A DNA stretch of 64,000 nucleotides from Pseudomonadota bacterium (GCA_021790515.1 JAJYHV010000026.1:1-64000); one strand, 5' to 3'. Positions 19,082 through 27,641 are shown, counted from the first letter of the stretch. The notes: generated from the letters alone by a model not told the origin. Program-made: numbers and translations.

Positions 19082-19224
19082 TTCGGGTACAGCAGTCGTT
19101 GTTGGTGCTGACAGGCAAGCGTTCCCATGTGAGACAACGGTCAACTTTTGTTATGCGCTTTCCCGGAGAATGGGTAGTATTGAGATGGTTTGCCAAAACA
19201 GGCGGGTTTTGGGATGGGAATAAC

Positions 19225-19252
19225 AAAAGCCCCTGTTTATCAGGGGCTTTGC
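19225..19252 (-). terminator. Rho-independent terminator of the tRNA-Glu/tRNA-Asp transcript
   Basis: AAAGCCCCTG-ATAAA-CAGGGGCTTTTG on the minus strand: 10-bp stem then T-rich tract, just past tRNA-Asp. On the plus strand it may also end the kinase transcript. Confidence 0.8.
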
Positions 19253-19259
19253 CGTGCGT

Positions 19260-19336
19260 TGGCGGAGTGGACGGGACTCGAACCCGCGACCCCCGGCGTG
19301 ACAGGCCGGTATTCTAACCAACTGAACTACCACTCC
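19260..19336 (-). tRNA. tRNA-Asp (anticodon GTC)
   Basis: Acceptor GGAGTGG pairs with CCACTCC; discriminator G and CCA are encoded. D-loop AGTTCAGTTGGTTAGA, anticodon loop CCTGTCACG with GTC, T-loop GGTTCGAGTCC. 77 nt including CCA. Located 8 nt downstream of tRNA-Glu on the same strand. Confidence 0.97.
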
Positions 19337-19344
19337 CGGTAATC

Positions 19345-19420
19345 TGGCGTCCCCAACGAGATTCGAACTCGTGTTATCGCCGTGAAAGGGCGGTGTCCTA
19401 GGCCTCTAGACGATGGGGAC
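19345..19420 (-). tRNA. tRNA-Glu (anticodon TTC)
   Basis: GTCCCCATCGTCTAGAGGCC start, anticodon loop CCTTTCACG with TTC, T-arm ACGAGTTCGAATCTCGT, acceptor TGGGGAC with encoded CCA; 76 nt. First tRNA of the pair. Confidence 0.97.
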
Positions 19421-19532
19421 AATGTTCACGCTGGCAATCTGCTTTTGGCGGACATGCCAAACCGACCCTGAATTCTAGCGATCAGCCGAAACCATGCGTG
19501 ACGTCACATAAGCTGCGCATTGTAGCAGTTGT

Positions 19533-19712
19533 TTACGGTTTTGAAAACAGGATAATGACAACTCCTGTCAAAAGGCCAAGAAAGCTGGCGGGTACCATGG
19601 CAAGCCAGATACTGGCTTCGTGGTAGACGACCAGTTCTCGAAAACCCAGTATCAGACCGATAATGCAGGAAACAATGCTAATCCAGTTGATGAAAACGCC
19701 GAGTTTGTGCAT
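19533..19712 (-). CDS. 59-aa predicted membrane protein
   Basis: ATG at 19712 (MHKLGVFINWISIVSCIIGL), with CAGGA nine to ten bases upstream; the longer ORF reading was rejected because it has no signal. Two hydrophobic helices separated by a short loop (ELVVYHEASIW). It lies upstream of the tRNA pair on the same strand. No family recognised. Confidence 0.5.
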   Translation of the reverse strand: MHKLGVFINWISIVSCIIGLILGFRELVVYHEASIWLAMVPASFLGLLTGVVIILFSKP

Positions 19713-19891
19713 GATGGTGGTTCCTGAAGATTGTTGGGGCGCATGATGTTGGTGATAATGTGCCCGCATGTTACCATCGGCGCGGACAGGTGGCTAACAA
19801 CTTTTGCTGCTACTGAGATAACGACGAATCTATTCCTGTATGGTCGTTTGTTCCAGAGGAATAAATTCGTGATTCCCTGAAGGAGATGATG

Positions 19892-20095
19892 ATGGGCGAT
19901 ATGGAGCAACTGGAATTAAACCGGCACCGCAAGCAGATGTTGGCGGATTTGCGTCAACTGGTAGAAAAATATCGGGCAATTTTTGATTGGGATATTCCTG
20001 ATGTGGATCAAGCTGCTGCGGACCATCTGATTCTTGATGCCGTGCAGGCGGCATTGGTTGAAATCGAACATGAGTTGACGCAGATCAAACCGTGA
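19892..20095 (+). CDS. Small acidic helical protein, 67 aa
   Basis: Strong AAGGAG six bases before the third of three consecutive ATGs (19886, 19889, 19892). The product is charged and helical (NRHRKQMLADLRQLVEKYRA...ALVEIEHELTQIKP) with no membrane segment or signal. No family recognised; its good ribosome binding site and clean stop support a real gene. A degenerate repeat copy follows 20 nt after the stop. Confidence 0.5.
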   Translation: MGDMEQLELNRHRKQMLADLRQLVEKYRAIFDWDIPDVDQAAADHLILDAVQAALVEIEHELTQIKP

Positions 20096-20114
20096 TGAGC
20101 GTGAAATTCCGCTT

Positions 20115-20160
20115 AGGGAAGCACTGTTAATTCCTCCTTGACCAACGGTACGGCAGCCAA
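20115..20160. repeat. MITE-like repeat, degenerate copy B
   Basis: GGGAAGCACTGTTAATTCCTCC resembles the GGAAGCRCTGATTAATTCC terminus; similarity fades within about 45 bp. Lies 20 nt after the preceding stop codon. Confidence 0.4.
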
Positions 20161-20249
20161 GCCTCGCCCCATCGAGCATGTTTTGTTCGTCACCAACGAG
20201 GTGGGTGCGGCCAAATTGGGGTTTTGCTGCACTGAAATCGGATTGGATT

Positions 20250-20711
20250 ATGAATCATGTTGAAAATTCCTTATTAGCATTGGAAGAATCTGTTCGAAAA
20301 ACGGCCGGGGTCAGGTACAACGCGGCACGTAGGTTGGAAAGGCGCGATTGGTTCGCCACCTTCAGCATCGCTATGTTTTCAGCGATCAGTGTCGGAATTG
20401 CTGTGATGCAAAAGGTTTATGCGCTTTTGCCCGGTTCGTTGATCGATGATTACCTGACTGCGTTATCGATTTTTATTGGAATATTTGTAATCGTGATTAG
20501 CCTGATTGAATGGGGCGTTAACGCGCGTCTCAACGCCCAACTAATTTGGCAAAATGCAGAAAAATTAAACGCTTTCAAATACAGGCTTACGCTCTGGTTG
20601 GCGCAAGCTAAGGATGGTATTGCACTGACTCGGGCAGAAGTTGCGCCAATCTATGACGAATACGAAACAATCAAACGTTCGTGTCCGGTCAACCATGAAA
20701 CCGTTGACTAA
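20250..20711 (+). CDS. SLATT-domain-like two-helix membrane protein
   Basis: 153 residues from ATG at 20250; no strong Shine-Dalgarno. The N-terminus ESVRKTAGVRYNAARRLERR is followed by two transmembrane helices (FSIAMFSAISVGIAVMQKVY; LSIFIGIFVIVISLIEW), then a helical tail ending in CPVNHETVD. This pattern, basic arginine-rich helix, 2TM, and a final NHxxxD, matches SLATT families, the 2TM effectors named for association with SMODS nucleotidyltransferases and SLOG proteins in conflict systems. No such partner is adjacent. The stop follows VD, and FKLPP is in frame just beyond it, so a nonsense truncation of the last residues is possible. Confidence 0.6.
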   Translation: MNHVENSLLALEESVRKTAGVRYNAARRLERRDWFATFSIAMFSAISVGIAVMQKVYALLPGSLIDDYLTALSIFIGIFVIVISLIEWGVNARLNAQLIWQNAEKLNAFKYRLTLWLAQAKDGIALTRAEVAPIYDEYETIKRSCPVNHETVD

Positions 20712-20770
20712 TTCAAACTTCCGCCAATTCCGGGTTTGCTGCTCGTGATAAATTGAGCAAATATAACTCG

Positions 20771-20881
20771 ATGAAAGTAAGTATGGTGTATTTGGAAAGT
20801 TTGTTAACCGGCATTCGTTATTTTCTGATCTTCTGGTTAATCATCCTCATCCTGCTCACAGTTGCCATTCTTCAATATTAA
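20771..20881 (+). CDS. Possible 36-aa single-span membrane peptide
   Basis: ATG at 20771 reads MKVSMVYLESLLTGIRYFLI and then a long hydrophobic helix ending VAILQY. The ribosome binding site is weak. Follows the SLATT-like gene by 59 nt on the same strand. Too short for the ORF track; could be chance. Confidence 0.3.
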   Translation: MKVSMVYLESLLTGIRYFLIFWLIILILLTVAILQY

Positions 20882-20958
20882 AATCATTATAAGTGTAAAC
20901 CTGCTTGCTTCACAAAACCGTTATCCAAAATTAATCGTTGACTGCGGCGGAAAATAAT

Positions 20959-21007
20959 TCTATTATTAATAATAGATTGTATATTTTTGGTGCATCATGG
21001 CGATGCA
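20959..21007. promoter_or_regulatory. Two palindromes upstream of the Asn-rich secreted protein gene
   Basis: TCTATTATTAATAATAGA (20959-20976) is a perfect 18-bp palindrome. TGCATC-N5-GATGCA (20991-21007) follows 14 bp later. They lie about 85-135 bp before the start of the next gene in AT-rich DNA and look like operator-type sites; otherwise the 20882-21091 gap is empty. Confidence 0.35.
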
Positions 21008-21091
21008 ATCATAATTTTTGGCAAGCACAACCTCTGGTAAGCACAGCGTGTGATTCGAGCATTCGGCACCTGGATAGACGAAGGAGAGGAA

Positions 21092-21808
21092 ATGAAATTT
21101 TTTTATATTCAGTGCTCTTTGGCAGTAATGATCGCGGTGAACATATCGGTTGCTCAGGCCGGTGGGTTTCTTGATCCATCCAATTCTACAAACAGCACGT
21201 ACTCAGGAAACTATCGTTCAACCGGAAGTTATTTTAATAACAACAGAAACACGAATAACAACAGTCGGACACCCATTTCGCCCAGGTGGTTTGGTTCATC
21301 CAATGCCACAAACAGTGCCTACCCAGGAAACAATCGTTCAACCGGAAGTTATTTTAATAACAACAGAAACGCGAATAACAACAGTCGGATATCCGTTTCG
21401 CCCAGAATGTCGCTGCCTTTTTTAAAGACCCACGTGACATATATCCAAACCAAGGAAGCGACATTGGTTAACAATGGCCCAAAACATACGTTTGTTTATG
21501 TCAGTCAAGTGAGTGGGAAAGGGAGGACACCGGAGGAGGTGTTAAACCAATATCAGGAAAAACATCAAAGCATGATGGATGATGGTTACGGCCCACCCGA
21601 AATTGTCGGGCATCACTACTTTAAGAGGAATGCGGAAAAACAAGTTGTACAATTACGGGATAAATTGGAAGCCAACCCCGGTTATCGTTATCTCATCGAA
21701 TATCACACGCCCGCACAACGGGAAATCTACGAGCATGAACTGCGCGATCTTCAATGGCGTGAATTAAATGAATCACAGTTGCGCGGATCTTCTGGATATT
21801 CAAGATAG
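21092..21808 (+). CDS. Secreted Asn-rich tandem-repeat protein
   Basis: ATG at 21092 has AGGAGAGGAA upstream and gives a signal peptide (MKFFYIQCSLAVMIAVNISVAQA). Residues about 28-105 hold two 40-residue repeats (STGSYFNNNRNTNNNSR in both), encoded by DNA repeated with an exact 120-bp period. The C-terminal half is charged, with YIEYHTP-like and KRNAEKQVVQLRDKLE segments, and has no recognised family. The repeat region looks like a flexible surface or periplasmic linker. Composition is AT-richer than the flanking operons, suggesting transfer. Confidence 0.65.
   Translation: MKFFYIQCSLAVMIAVNISVAQAGGFLDPSNSTNSTYSGNYRSTGSYFNNNRNTNNNSRTPISPRWFGSSNATNSAYPGNNRSTGSYFNNNRNANNNSRISVSPRMSLPFLKTHVTYIQTKEATLVNNGPKHTFVYVSQVSGKGRTPEEVLNQYQEKHQSMMDDGYGPPEIVGHHYFKRNAEKQVVQLRDKLEANPGYRYLIEYHTPAQREIYEHELRDLQWRELNESQLRGSSGYSR
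21178..21391. repeat. Tandem coding repeat, 120-bp period, two units
   Basis: The segment beginning TCCAATTCTACAAACAG recurs as TCCAATGCCACAAACAG exactly 120 bp later, with near-identical CGTTCAACCGGAAGTTATTT cores. Lies inside the Asn-rich protein gene. Confidence 0.85.
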
Positions 21809-21917
21809 TTCGTTGTGTAAAGATCGGGTTGTCGCGGCACTATAGTTCTGGCTGTGAAATAAATAACCACACGAAGTTCGGGTCGGTCGGTTTTTTGGCG
21901 AACACGCGGGGCAGATG

Positions 21918-22060
21918 TCCTGCCCTTTGGGTTGCAACCAGAAACCGCGTCTGCGGCGTTGTAAAACTTGCCAATGGAATGACCATTCGCTGCGTTTTAC
22001 GCCTTGCATCCATCGTTTTCTGGTTGCAACGGGCATGGCAAATCAAGTCCGACAGGCTCC
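21918..22060 (-). repeat. MITE-like repeat, copy C (right-type end, with inner palindrome)
   Basis: Reads on the minus strand GGAGCCTGTCGGACTTGATT and then about 120 bp nearly identical to copy G at 44.5 kb, including a nested palindrome bounded by GTTGCAACCAGAAA and its complement. Starts 11 nt after the rmuC stop codon. The left-type terminus is absent. Confidence 0.8.
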
Positions 22061-22071
22061 TAGAGTGACGG

Positions 22072-23514
22072 TCAGGTCGGATCTTCCGGAAGTAGCGGTG
22101 CCGTTTCGCGCAGGTGCTCAAGGTCGACCGCTTCGATCTGGCTGAAGCGGCGACTGATTTTCTGGCTGGTGGTGTGGACTTCGGCGGCGTCTTCATGCGC
22201 CTGACGAATGTGGTCAGCCAGTTTTTTCATGCGGGTGTCAAAGCGGTTGAATTCCTTGCCGAGTCGGGAGAGTTCTTCTTTGATGATATGTACCTGGCGA
22301 CGGGTTTCTACGTCTTTGATGACGGCGCGTGCCGTGTTGAGAACGGCCATCAGCGTGGTGGGCGATACAATCCAGACGCGATGTTGTTGCGCGTATTCGT
22401 TCAGCTCCGGGTGATTGCCGTGAATCTCGGCAAATACGGCTTCGGCCGGCACGAACATCACGGCGCCATCGGATGTTTCGTTGTCGATGATGTATTTGCT
22501 GGCGATATCGTCGATATGTTTGCGGATATCTGCCTTGAAATTGCGATTTGCCGCTGCCCGTTCAGAGTCGGACAAGTCGGGTGAAATCATGCGGTGGTAG
22601 TTTTCCAGCGGAAACTTGGCGTCAATGGCGACGTTGCCGGTGGGTTGGGGTAATTTCAGCAGGCAGTCGACCCGTGTGCCGTTGGACAGGCTGACCTGAA
22701 ATTCGCAGGCGTCTGCAGGCAGGACATTGCGCACCAGACTTTCGAGTTGCACTTCGCCAAACGCACCGCGCGACCGTTTGTCACCCAATAGCGTTTGCAG
22801 CGTGACGACGTTGCTGGTCAGGCTGTCGATTTTCTTTTGTGCTTCGTCGATGGTAGCCAAACGTACCATGACGTTAACGAAGGTCTCGTTGGTTTTTTTG
22901 AAACCTTCGTCCAGTCGTTCGGTGACTTTGCCGGAAATTTCGCCCAGACTGGCTTTGACAGTGGTATTAAGACCATTGACGGCGGTGTTCAGTTGTTCGC
23001 TAACCTGTTGTAGCGTCGTCTGCAACATGGTTTGTTGGGCGCGGCCTTGTTCGGCCAGTGTTTGCAGGGTCTGACCAAGAAATTCTGTTTGCGCCAGTTT
23101 GCTGTTGGTGGTCAGGGTATTTAGCTGGGTAAGCAGCAGCTCACGCGTTTGCGCCAGTTCCTCGCGTTGGGTCTGGGCGATAAGGTGCAATGCCGTTTGC
23201 GTGTCTTCGCGGGTTTTGGCCAGTTCGTGACTGCTGTTGAGTTGCAATTGGTGAATGGTTTCGCGCAATTGCGTCAATTCGCTGTTCAGGTGGTTGCGCA
23301 GACGTTCGCTGTGTTCGAATAGCGTTTGCTGGTTGCGTTCGCCAAGCTGGGTTCCCAGGTTGAGGATGCTGCGTTGCCATTCGTGTTCGGCTGTTTGCAA
23401 GGCTTGCAGCAGCAGCGCTTGTCGTGACGCAATCCCCCGTAGGGATAACACCAGTGCAACCAGAACTGCACCAGTGCAAGCCAGCAGAGCCAGCAACAGC
23501 ATGTCGGTCGACAT
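22072..23514 (-). CDS. rmuC: RmuC-family DNA recombination limiting protein
   Basis: 480 residues: an N-terminal membrane helix (MLLLALLACTGAVLVALVLSL), a long coiled coil (about residues 30-220), then the PD-(D/E)XK-like RmuC core (GAFGEVQLESLVRNVL, VDCLLKLPQPTGNVAIDAKFPL, MFVPAEAVFAEI). RmuC limits inversions at short repeats in E. coli. Its ATG lies three bases after the E2-E3 stop, so it should be co-transcribed with pdh genes, an odd pairing. Confidence 0.93.
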   Translation of the reverse strand: MSTDMLLLALLACTGAVLVALVLSLRGIASRQALLLQALQTAEHEWQRSILNLGTQLGERNQQTLFEHSERLRNHLNSELTQLRETIHQLQLNSSHELAKTREDTQTALHLIAQTQREELAQTRELLLTQLNTLTTNSKLAQTEFLGQTLQTLAEQGRAQQTMLQTTLQQVSEQLNTAVNGLNTTVKASLGEISGKVTERLDEGFKKTNETFVNVMVRLATIDEAQKKIDSLTSNVVTLQTLLGDKRSRGAFGEVQLESLVRNVLPADACEFQVSLSNGTRVDCLLKLPQPTGNVAIDAKFPLENYHRMISPDLSDSERAAANRNFKADIRKHIDDIASKYIIDNETSDGAVMFVPAEAVFAEIHGNHPELNEYAQQHRVWIVSPTTLMAVLNTARAVIKDVETRRQVHIIKEELSRLGKEFNRFDTRMKKLADHIRQAHEDAAEVHTTSQKISRRFSQIEAVDLEHLRETAPLLPEDPT

Positions 23515-23517
23515 ACC

Positions 23518-26496
23518 TTACTTGGCGGCGGTGCGCCGCAAACGGGAGAGCAGGCGACGCGCCAGTTCGCCAAACAGTTCGGTTTGCGTGGGATGTGGAT
23601 GAATGGCGCGGCCGACCTGCTCCAGCGTCAATCCGCACGATACCATCATCACTGCTTCGCCAATCAGCGTGTCGGTGTGCTCGGTCAGGAAGTGTACCCC
23701 AATGATTTTATGACTTGACTTGTCAGCAATCAGCTTGATGAGGCCATTTGTTTCGCCGGTTATCATCGCTTTGGCGTCGATATTCATCGGGATTTTGACT
23801 TCTGCGGCGTCGATACCTTTGGCTTGTGCCTGCGCCAGAGACAGGCCGACGAAACCCGCCTGTGGGCGGCTGAAAGTGACACCGCAGTCAACATCCTGAT
23901 TGTATTGCAGGTCTTCACCGAGCAGGTTGCTTGCCGCGACGCGTCCTTGTGTGGCAGCGGTATGCGCCAGCATGTAACCCCCGATGACGTCACCAACGGC
24001 AAAAATATGTGGCTGGCTGGTGCGCCCGCGGGTATCCACTTTGATGGCGGCGCCATCGAGCGTGACACCGGCAGACGGCAGGTTGAGTGCCTGTGTGTCA
24101 GGACGTTTTCCGGTGGCCATCAGCACGTAATCGCAATCAAAGGTCGATGTGTTACCGGTTGCGTCGGTGTAGGTGACATGCATGTCACCCGCGTTGCCGT
24201 GAATATCGCCGATTTTCACCTGGGTTTGCACGGTGAATTCCTGTTGCAGAATATCGGTCAATTGTTTGGCGATGTCCGTTTCCACTTCGGCAAGAATACG
24301 TTCTTTGGCTTCCAGAATGCAAATTTTCGTGCCGAAATCGTGAAAAATCTGCGCCATTTCTACGCCAATGACGCCACCACCAATAATGGCGAGTGTTTTG
24401 GGCGGAGTCGGCAGATTCCAGATGGTGTCGGAAGTGATGACGCCGCCGGTGGACAAACCTTCCCGTGCGCCAGGGATGGGCGGGATGAAGGGTGGGGCGC
24501 CGGTCGCGATGACCGCTGCGCCGAAACGCAAGGTGTACGCATCGCCTTGAGCCGGTTTGACATGCAGGGTGTGGGCATCGATGAAAGAGGCAAATCCTTC
24601 GCGCATGTCGATTTTGACGCCTTTGTCGGTTTTTAGCGCCAGTTCGCCGCGTTTTTGCAGAATACCCTTGCGGTGTTGTTCCAGTGTGGCCCAGTCCAAT
24701 GTTGGTTTGTCGGTGTTGTTGACCCCTTTGTCGGCGTCGTGCGCACGGTCACGCAAAATATCGGCGCTGTGCCGCCATGCCTTGGACGGGATGCAGCCCC
24801 GCCATAAGCACTCGCCGCCGGGCAAAGGTGCATTGTTGATGAGGGCAACTTTGACACCATGTTCGACCAGGTCTCTGGCGCAATCCTCGCCACCAGGGCC
24901 GCCGCCGATGACGACGACCGGAAAATCCCAGTCGCCATCGGGAATCGGTTTGGCGGTAGCTGTTTCCATCCAGCTTTCCGGTTGTTCGATGATGGTTTTC
25001 AGATGAGCCAGATAGGCCGCGACGTGTGCGCCATTGACCACACGGTGGTCTGCGGTGATGCAGACCGGCATGCCGTCAGCGCCGGTGGCTGCGATGGCCA
25101 TGATGGCGGCAATGCCTGGTGTGGGGATGGCGGTAAAGTGCGTGACACCAAACATGCCCATGTTGGAAATGGTGAAGGTCGGGTTGGCATATTCTGCCGG
25201 CGTCAGCTTGCGTGTGCGGGCGCGCGGCATCAAATCAACCCATTCTGCCTGTAACTGTTCGAGTGATTTTTGTTCAATGTGGTTGAGGATGGGAACGACC
25301 AGGCCGCCACCATCGGCAGACACGGCTATGCCGAAGTTGTGCTCGCTGCGTTCGACGATTTTGTCAACGGGTTGGTAGCAACAATTGAGCATCGGGTGTT
25401 CCAGCATGGCAACCGAGCATGCCTTGGCAATCGCGACGGTGACGGAAACTTTGCGCGCCTTGGCGGCGGCAATGAGCTTTTCCGGATGAATGTTGAAGGT
25501 GACATCAAATGTGGGTAAGGTCAGCGCTGCAGTCATGCTGTGGGCGACAGCCTTTTCCATTGAGGTCATGGGGCGGCCAACGCCGGGTACTTCGACTTGT
25601 GGCAGCGAGTGCGCGACTTCTTTCATGCTGGGGCGAGCCTGTTGCACATCGTGCGCCACAATGACATGATTGGGGCCGCTGCCGTGCAATTTGTTCAGGT
25701 CTACCCCCATTTGTCCGGCCAGTTTGCGTGCCAGCGGGCTGGCGTATTGACCCTGCGGGCGTGGTGCAGGTGCGGCAGTCGTTTGTAGGGTGACGGCTGC
25801 TGCTGTATGCGTTGCTGCGGGTGTCGCGACAGGTGCCGGGATGGTTTTTGTGGCAGCGGTTGTGCCGGAAGCGTGGTGGGTCTCTATGATTTTGTGTGCG
25901 GACGAAATGGTGACTTGCGTATCATTGATCGCTTCGGCGGCGGCAACCAGAAAAGCCATTGGATGGCCGACCTGTACGGTGCTGCTGATGCCTGCAAGAG
26001 GGCCGGACAGAAAACCTTCCTGAAATACCTCGACATCCATGATGGCTTTGTCGGTTTCCACGGTGGCGACGATGTCACCACGTTTGACAGCGTCGCCGAG
26101 TTGCTTTTCCCAGCTCACGACGATGCCTTCGGTCATGGTGTCCGACAATTGCGGCATGACGATGGGTGTGCCGGAATGGTGCGGTACCATTTCCGTCGAT
26201 GCCTGTTCCGTGACTGTTTCATCACGGGCGATGTTGATGTCTCCCAGCGTTTCACTGATGTAACCCATGGCGGCAGATACGGCAACCGTGCTGCCAATGG
26301 GCGCCAACGGGCCGGTCAGATAGCCTGGTTTGAATACTTCGACATCCATGATGGCTTTGTCGGTTTCTACTGTGGCGACGATATCGCCGCGTTCAACGCG
26401 GTCACCGGGCTGTTTTTCCCAACTGACGACGATACCTTCGGTCATGGTATCCGACAATTGCGGCATGGTGATGGCGTAATGCTGTGTGGCGGGCAT
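23518..26496 (-). CDS. Fused pyruvate dehydrogenase E2-E3 (dihydrolipoamide acetyltransferase / dihydrolipoyl dehydrogenase)
   Basis: A single 992-residue protein holds two enzymes. Two lipoyl domains come first (about 5-80 and 111-186, each with VETDKAIMDVEVF), then an Ala/Pro/Thr linker, a subunit-binding domain (about 250-285, ASPLARKLAGQMGVDL) and the acetyltransferase core (about 305-520) with DHRVVNGA, where the family usually has DHRxxDG. From about 532 it is FAD-dependent E3: VVVIGGGPGG, the redox disulfide CLWRGC, and HPHPTQTE at the end. The start with GGAG six bases upstream is preferred over the ATG overlapping the pdhB stop. E2 and E3 are usually separate, though lipoyl-E3 fusions are known. 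Confidence 0.93.
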   Translation of the reverse strand: MPATQHYAITMPQLSDTMTEGIVVSWEKQPGDRVERGDIVATVETDKAIMDVEVFKPGYLTGPLAPIGSTVAVSAAMGYISETLGDINIARDETVTEQASTEMVPHHSGTPIVMPQLSDTMTEGIVVSWEKQLGDAVKRGDIVATVETDKAIMDVEVFQEGFLSGPLAGISSTVQVGHPMAFLVAAAEAINDTQVTISSAHKIIETHHASGTTAATKTIPAPVATPAATHTAAAVTLQTTAAPAPRPQGQYASPLARKLAGQMGVDLNKLHGSGPNHVIVAHDVQQARPSMKEVAHSLPQVEVPGVGRPMTSMEKAVAHSMTAALTLPTFDVTFNIHPEKLIAAAKARKVSVTVAIAKACSVAMLEHPMLNCCYQPVDKIVERSEHNFGIAVSADGGGLVVPILNHIEQKSLEQLQAEWVDLMPRARTRKLTPAEYANPTFTISNMGMFGVTHFTAIPTPGIAAIMAIAATGADGMPVCITADHRVVNGAHVAAYLAHLKTIIEQPESWMETATAKPIPDGDWDFPVVVIGGGPGGEDCARDLVEHGVKVALINNAPLPGGECLWRGCIPSKAWRHSADILRDRAHDADKGVNNTDKPTLDWATLEQHRKGILQKRGELALKTDKGVKIDMREGFASFIDAHTLHVKPAQGDAYTLRFGAAVIATGAPPFIPPIPGAREGLSTGGVITSDTIWNLPTPPKTLAIIGGGVIGVEMAQIFHDFGTKICILEAKERILAEVETDIAKQLTDILQQEFTVQTQVKIGDIHGNAGDMHVTYTDATGNTSTFDCDYVLMATGKRPDTQALNLPSAGVTLDGAAIKVDTRGRTSQPHIFAVGDVIGGYMLAHTAATQGRVAASNLLGEDLQYNQDVDCGVTFSRPQAGFVGLSLAQAQAKGIDAAEVKIPMNIDAKAMITGETNGLIKLIADKSSHKIIGVHFLTEHTDTLIGEAVMMVSCGLTLEQVGRAIHPHPTQTELFGELARRLLSRLRRTAAK

Positions 26497-26507
26497 GGAA
26501 GTCTCCA

Positions 26508-27491
26508 TCAGGCTTTGCCAAATAATTTCAGTACCGCACGTACGACGTCGGTGTGATCAGGGATGGCAGCTTTTTCCAGTGTGTGGTTGTATGGTTGCGG
26601 GACCAGCGCTGAATGGACGCGCACGGGTGCGGCATCGAGTTCAAAGAAGCATTCTTCGTTGATGATGGCGATGACTTCGGCGCCAACACCTACCGGTGCT
26701 TCATCTTCTTCGGCAATGACAGCGCGGTGAGTTTTGCTGACGGATTTGCGGATGCCTTCCCGGTCAAGTGGTGAGAGTGCATACAAATCGACGACTTCAG
26801 CGGAGATGTTGTGCTGGCTGTGCAGGATTTCTGCGGCTTGCAGGCACCAGTGCACAGAAATGTTGTAGCCGAACAGGGTAACGTCGCTGCCGGCACGGGC
26901 GATTTCGGATCCTTCCAGTGGATGCAGATATTCGCTGTCTGGTACGTCGCCTTTCATGTTGTACATGAGTTCATGTTCGTTGATGAACACGGGGTCATCC
27001 GAGCGAATGGCCGCTTTGAGCAGACCATAGGCCTGTTTGGGATTGGATGGCGTGACGACGCGCAGGCCGGCAATACCCATGAAGACTTTTTCCATGCGCG
27101 CTGAATGTTGTGCGCCGAGTTGATGCGCGGCACCCCCTGCTGCACGAAACACACAGGGTGCGGTGAGTTGTCCGCCGGACATGTAACGCACTTTGGCGGC
27201 GCTGTTGAACATTTGATCCATGGCAAGCCAGGCAAAATTGACCGACATGATTTCGATGACGGGGCGAATGCCTAAAAAAGAGGCGCCAATACCCAGACCC
27301 GTGTAACCCCCTTCCGAAATCGGGGTGTCGATGACGCGCTTGTCGCCATATTTTTCGTACAATCCCTTGGTGGCTTTATAGGTTCCACCAGCCACGCCAA
27401 TGTCTTCGCCCATGCAGATGACCAATGGATCGCGCGCCATTTCTTCATCGTGTGCGCGTTGAAGTGCTTCCCAATACATGATTTCAGCCAT
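26508..27491 (-). CDS. pdhB: Pyruvate dehydrogenase E1 beta subunit
   Basis: 327-residue transketolase-like subunit (MAEIMYWEALQRAHDEEMAR, MGEDIGVAGGTYKATKGLYE). Forms the heterotetrameric E1 with PdhA and decarboxylates pyruvate using thiamine diphosphate. Conserved EIMSVNFAWLAMDQ and GAQHSARMEKVF are visible. Its stop overlaps the first possible ATG of the E2-E3 fusion. Substrate (pyruvate rather than branched-chain acids) is inferred from overall resemblance. Confidence 0.93.
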   Translation of the reverse strand: MAEIMYWEALQRAHDEEMARDPLVICMGEDIGVAGGTYKATKGLYEKYGDKRVIDTPISEGGYTGLGIGASFLGIRPVIEIMSVNFAWLAMDQMFNSAAKVRYMSGGQLTAPCVFRAAGGAAHQLGAQHSARMEKVFMGIAGLRVVTPSNPKQAYGLLKAAIRSDDPVFINEHELMYNMKGDVPDSEYLHPLEGSEIARAGSDVTLFGYNISVHWCLQAAEILHSQHNISAEVVDLYALSPLDREGIRKSVSKTHRAVIAEEDEAPVGVGAEVIAIINEECFFELDAAPVRVHSALVPQPYNHTLEKAAIPDHTDVVRAVLKLFGKA

Positions 27492-27641
27492 AACTTTATC
27501 ATTCCTTCGTGTGTTCAGGCACCGGTCGTGGTGCCGAGGTCATATTTTGTCAGCCGGATTCGGCCCATCGGCTTTTGCTGATTGGCTTTTCCCGGTCAGA
27601 TTTTGTCGGTCAATTTTTCTGTTGAGCAAATTTTGTCATTA

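Noticed and set aside
19078-19317. 79-aa ORF ending VDGTRTRDPRRDRPVF
   Set aside because: The C-terminal part is translated antisense tRNA-Asp sequence, a known annotation artefact.
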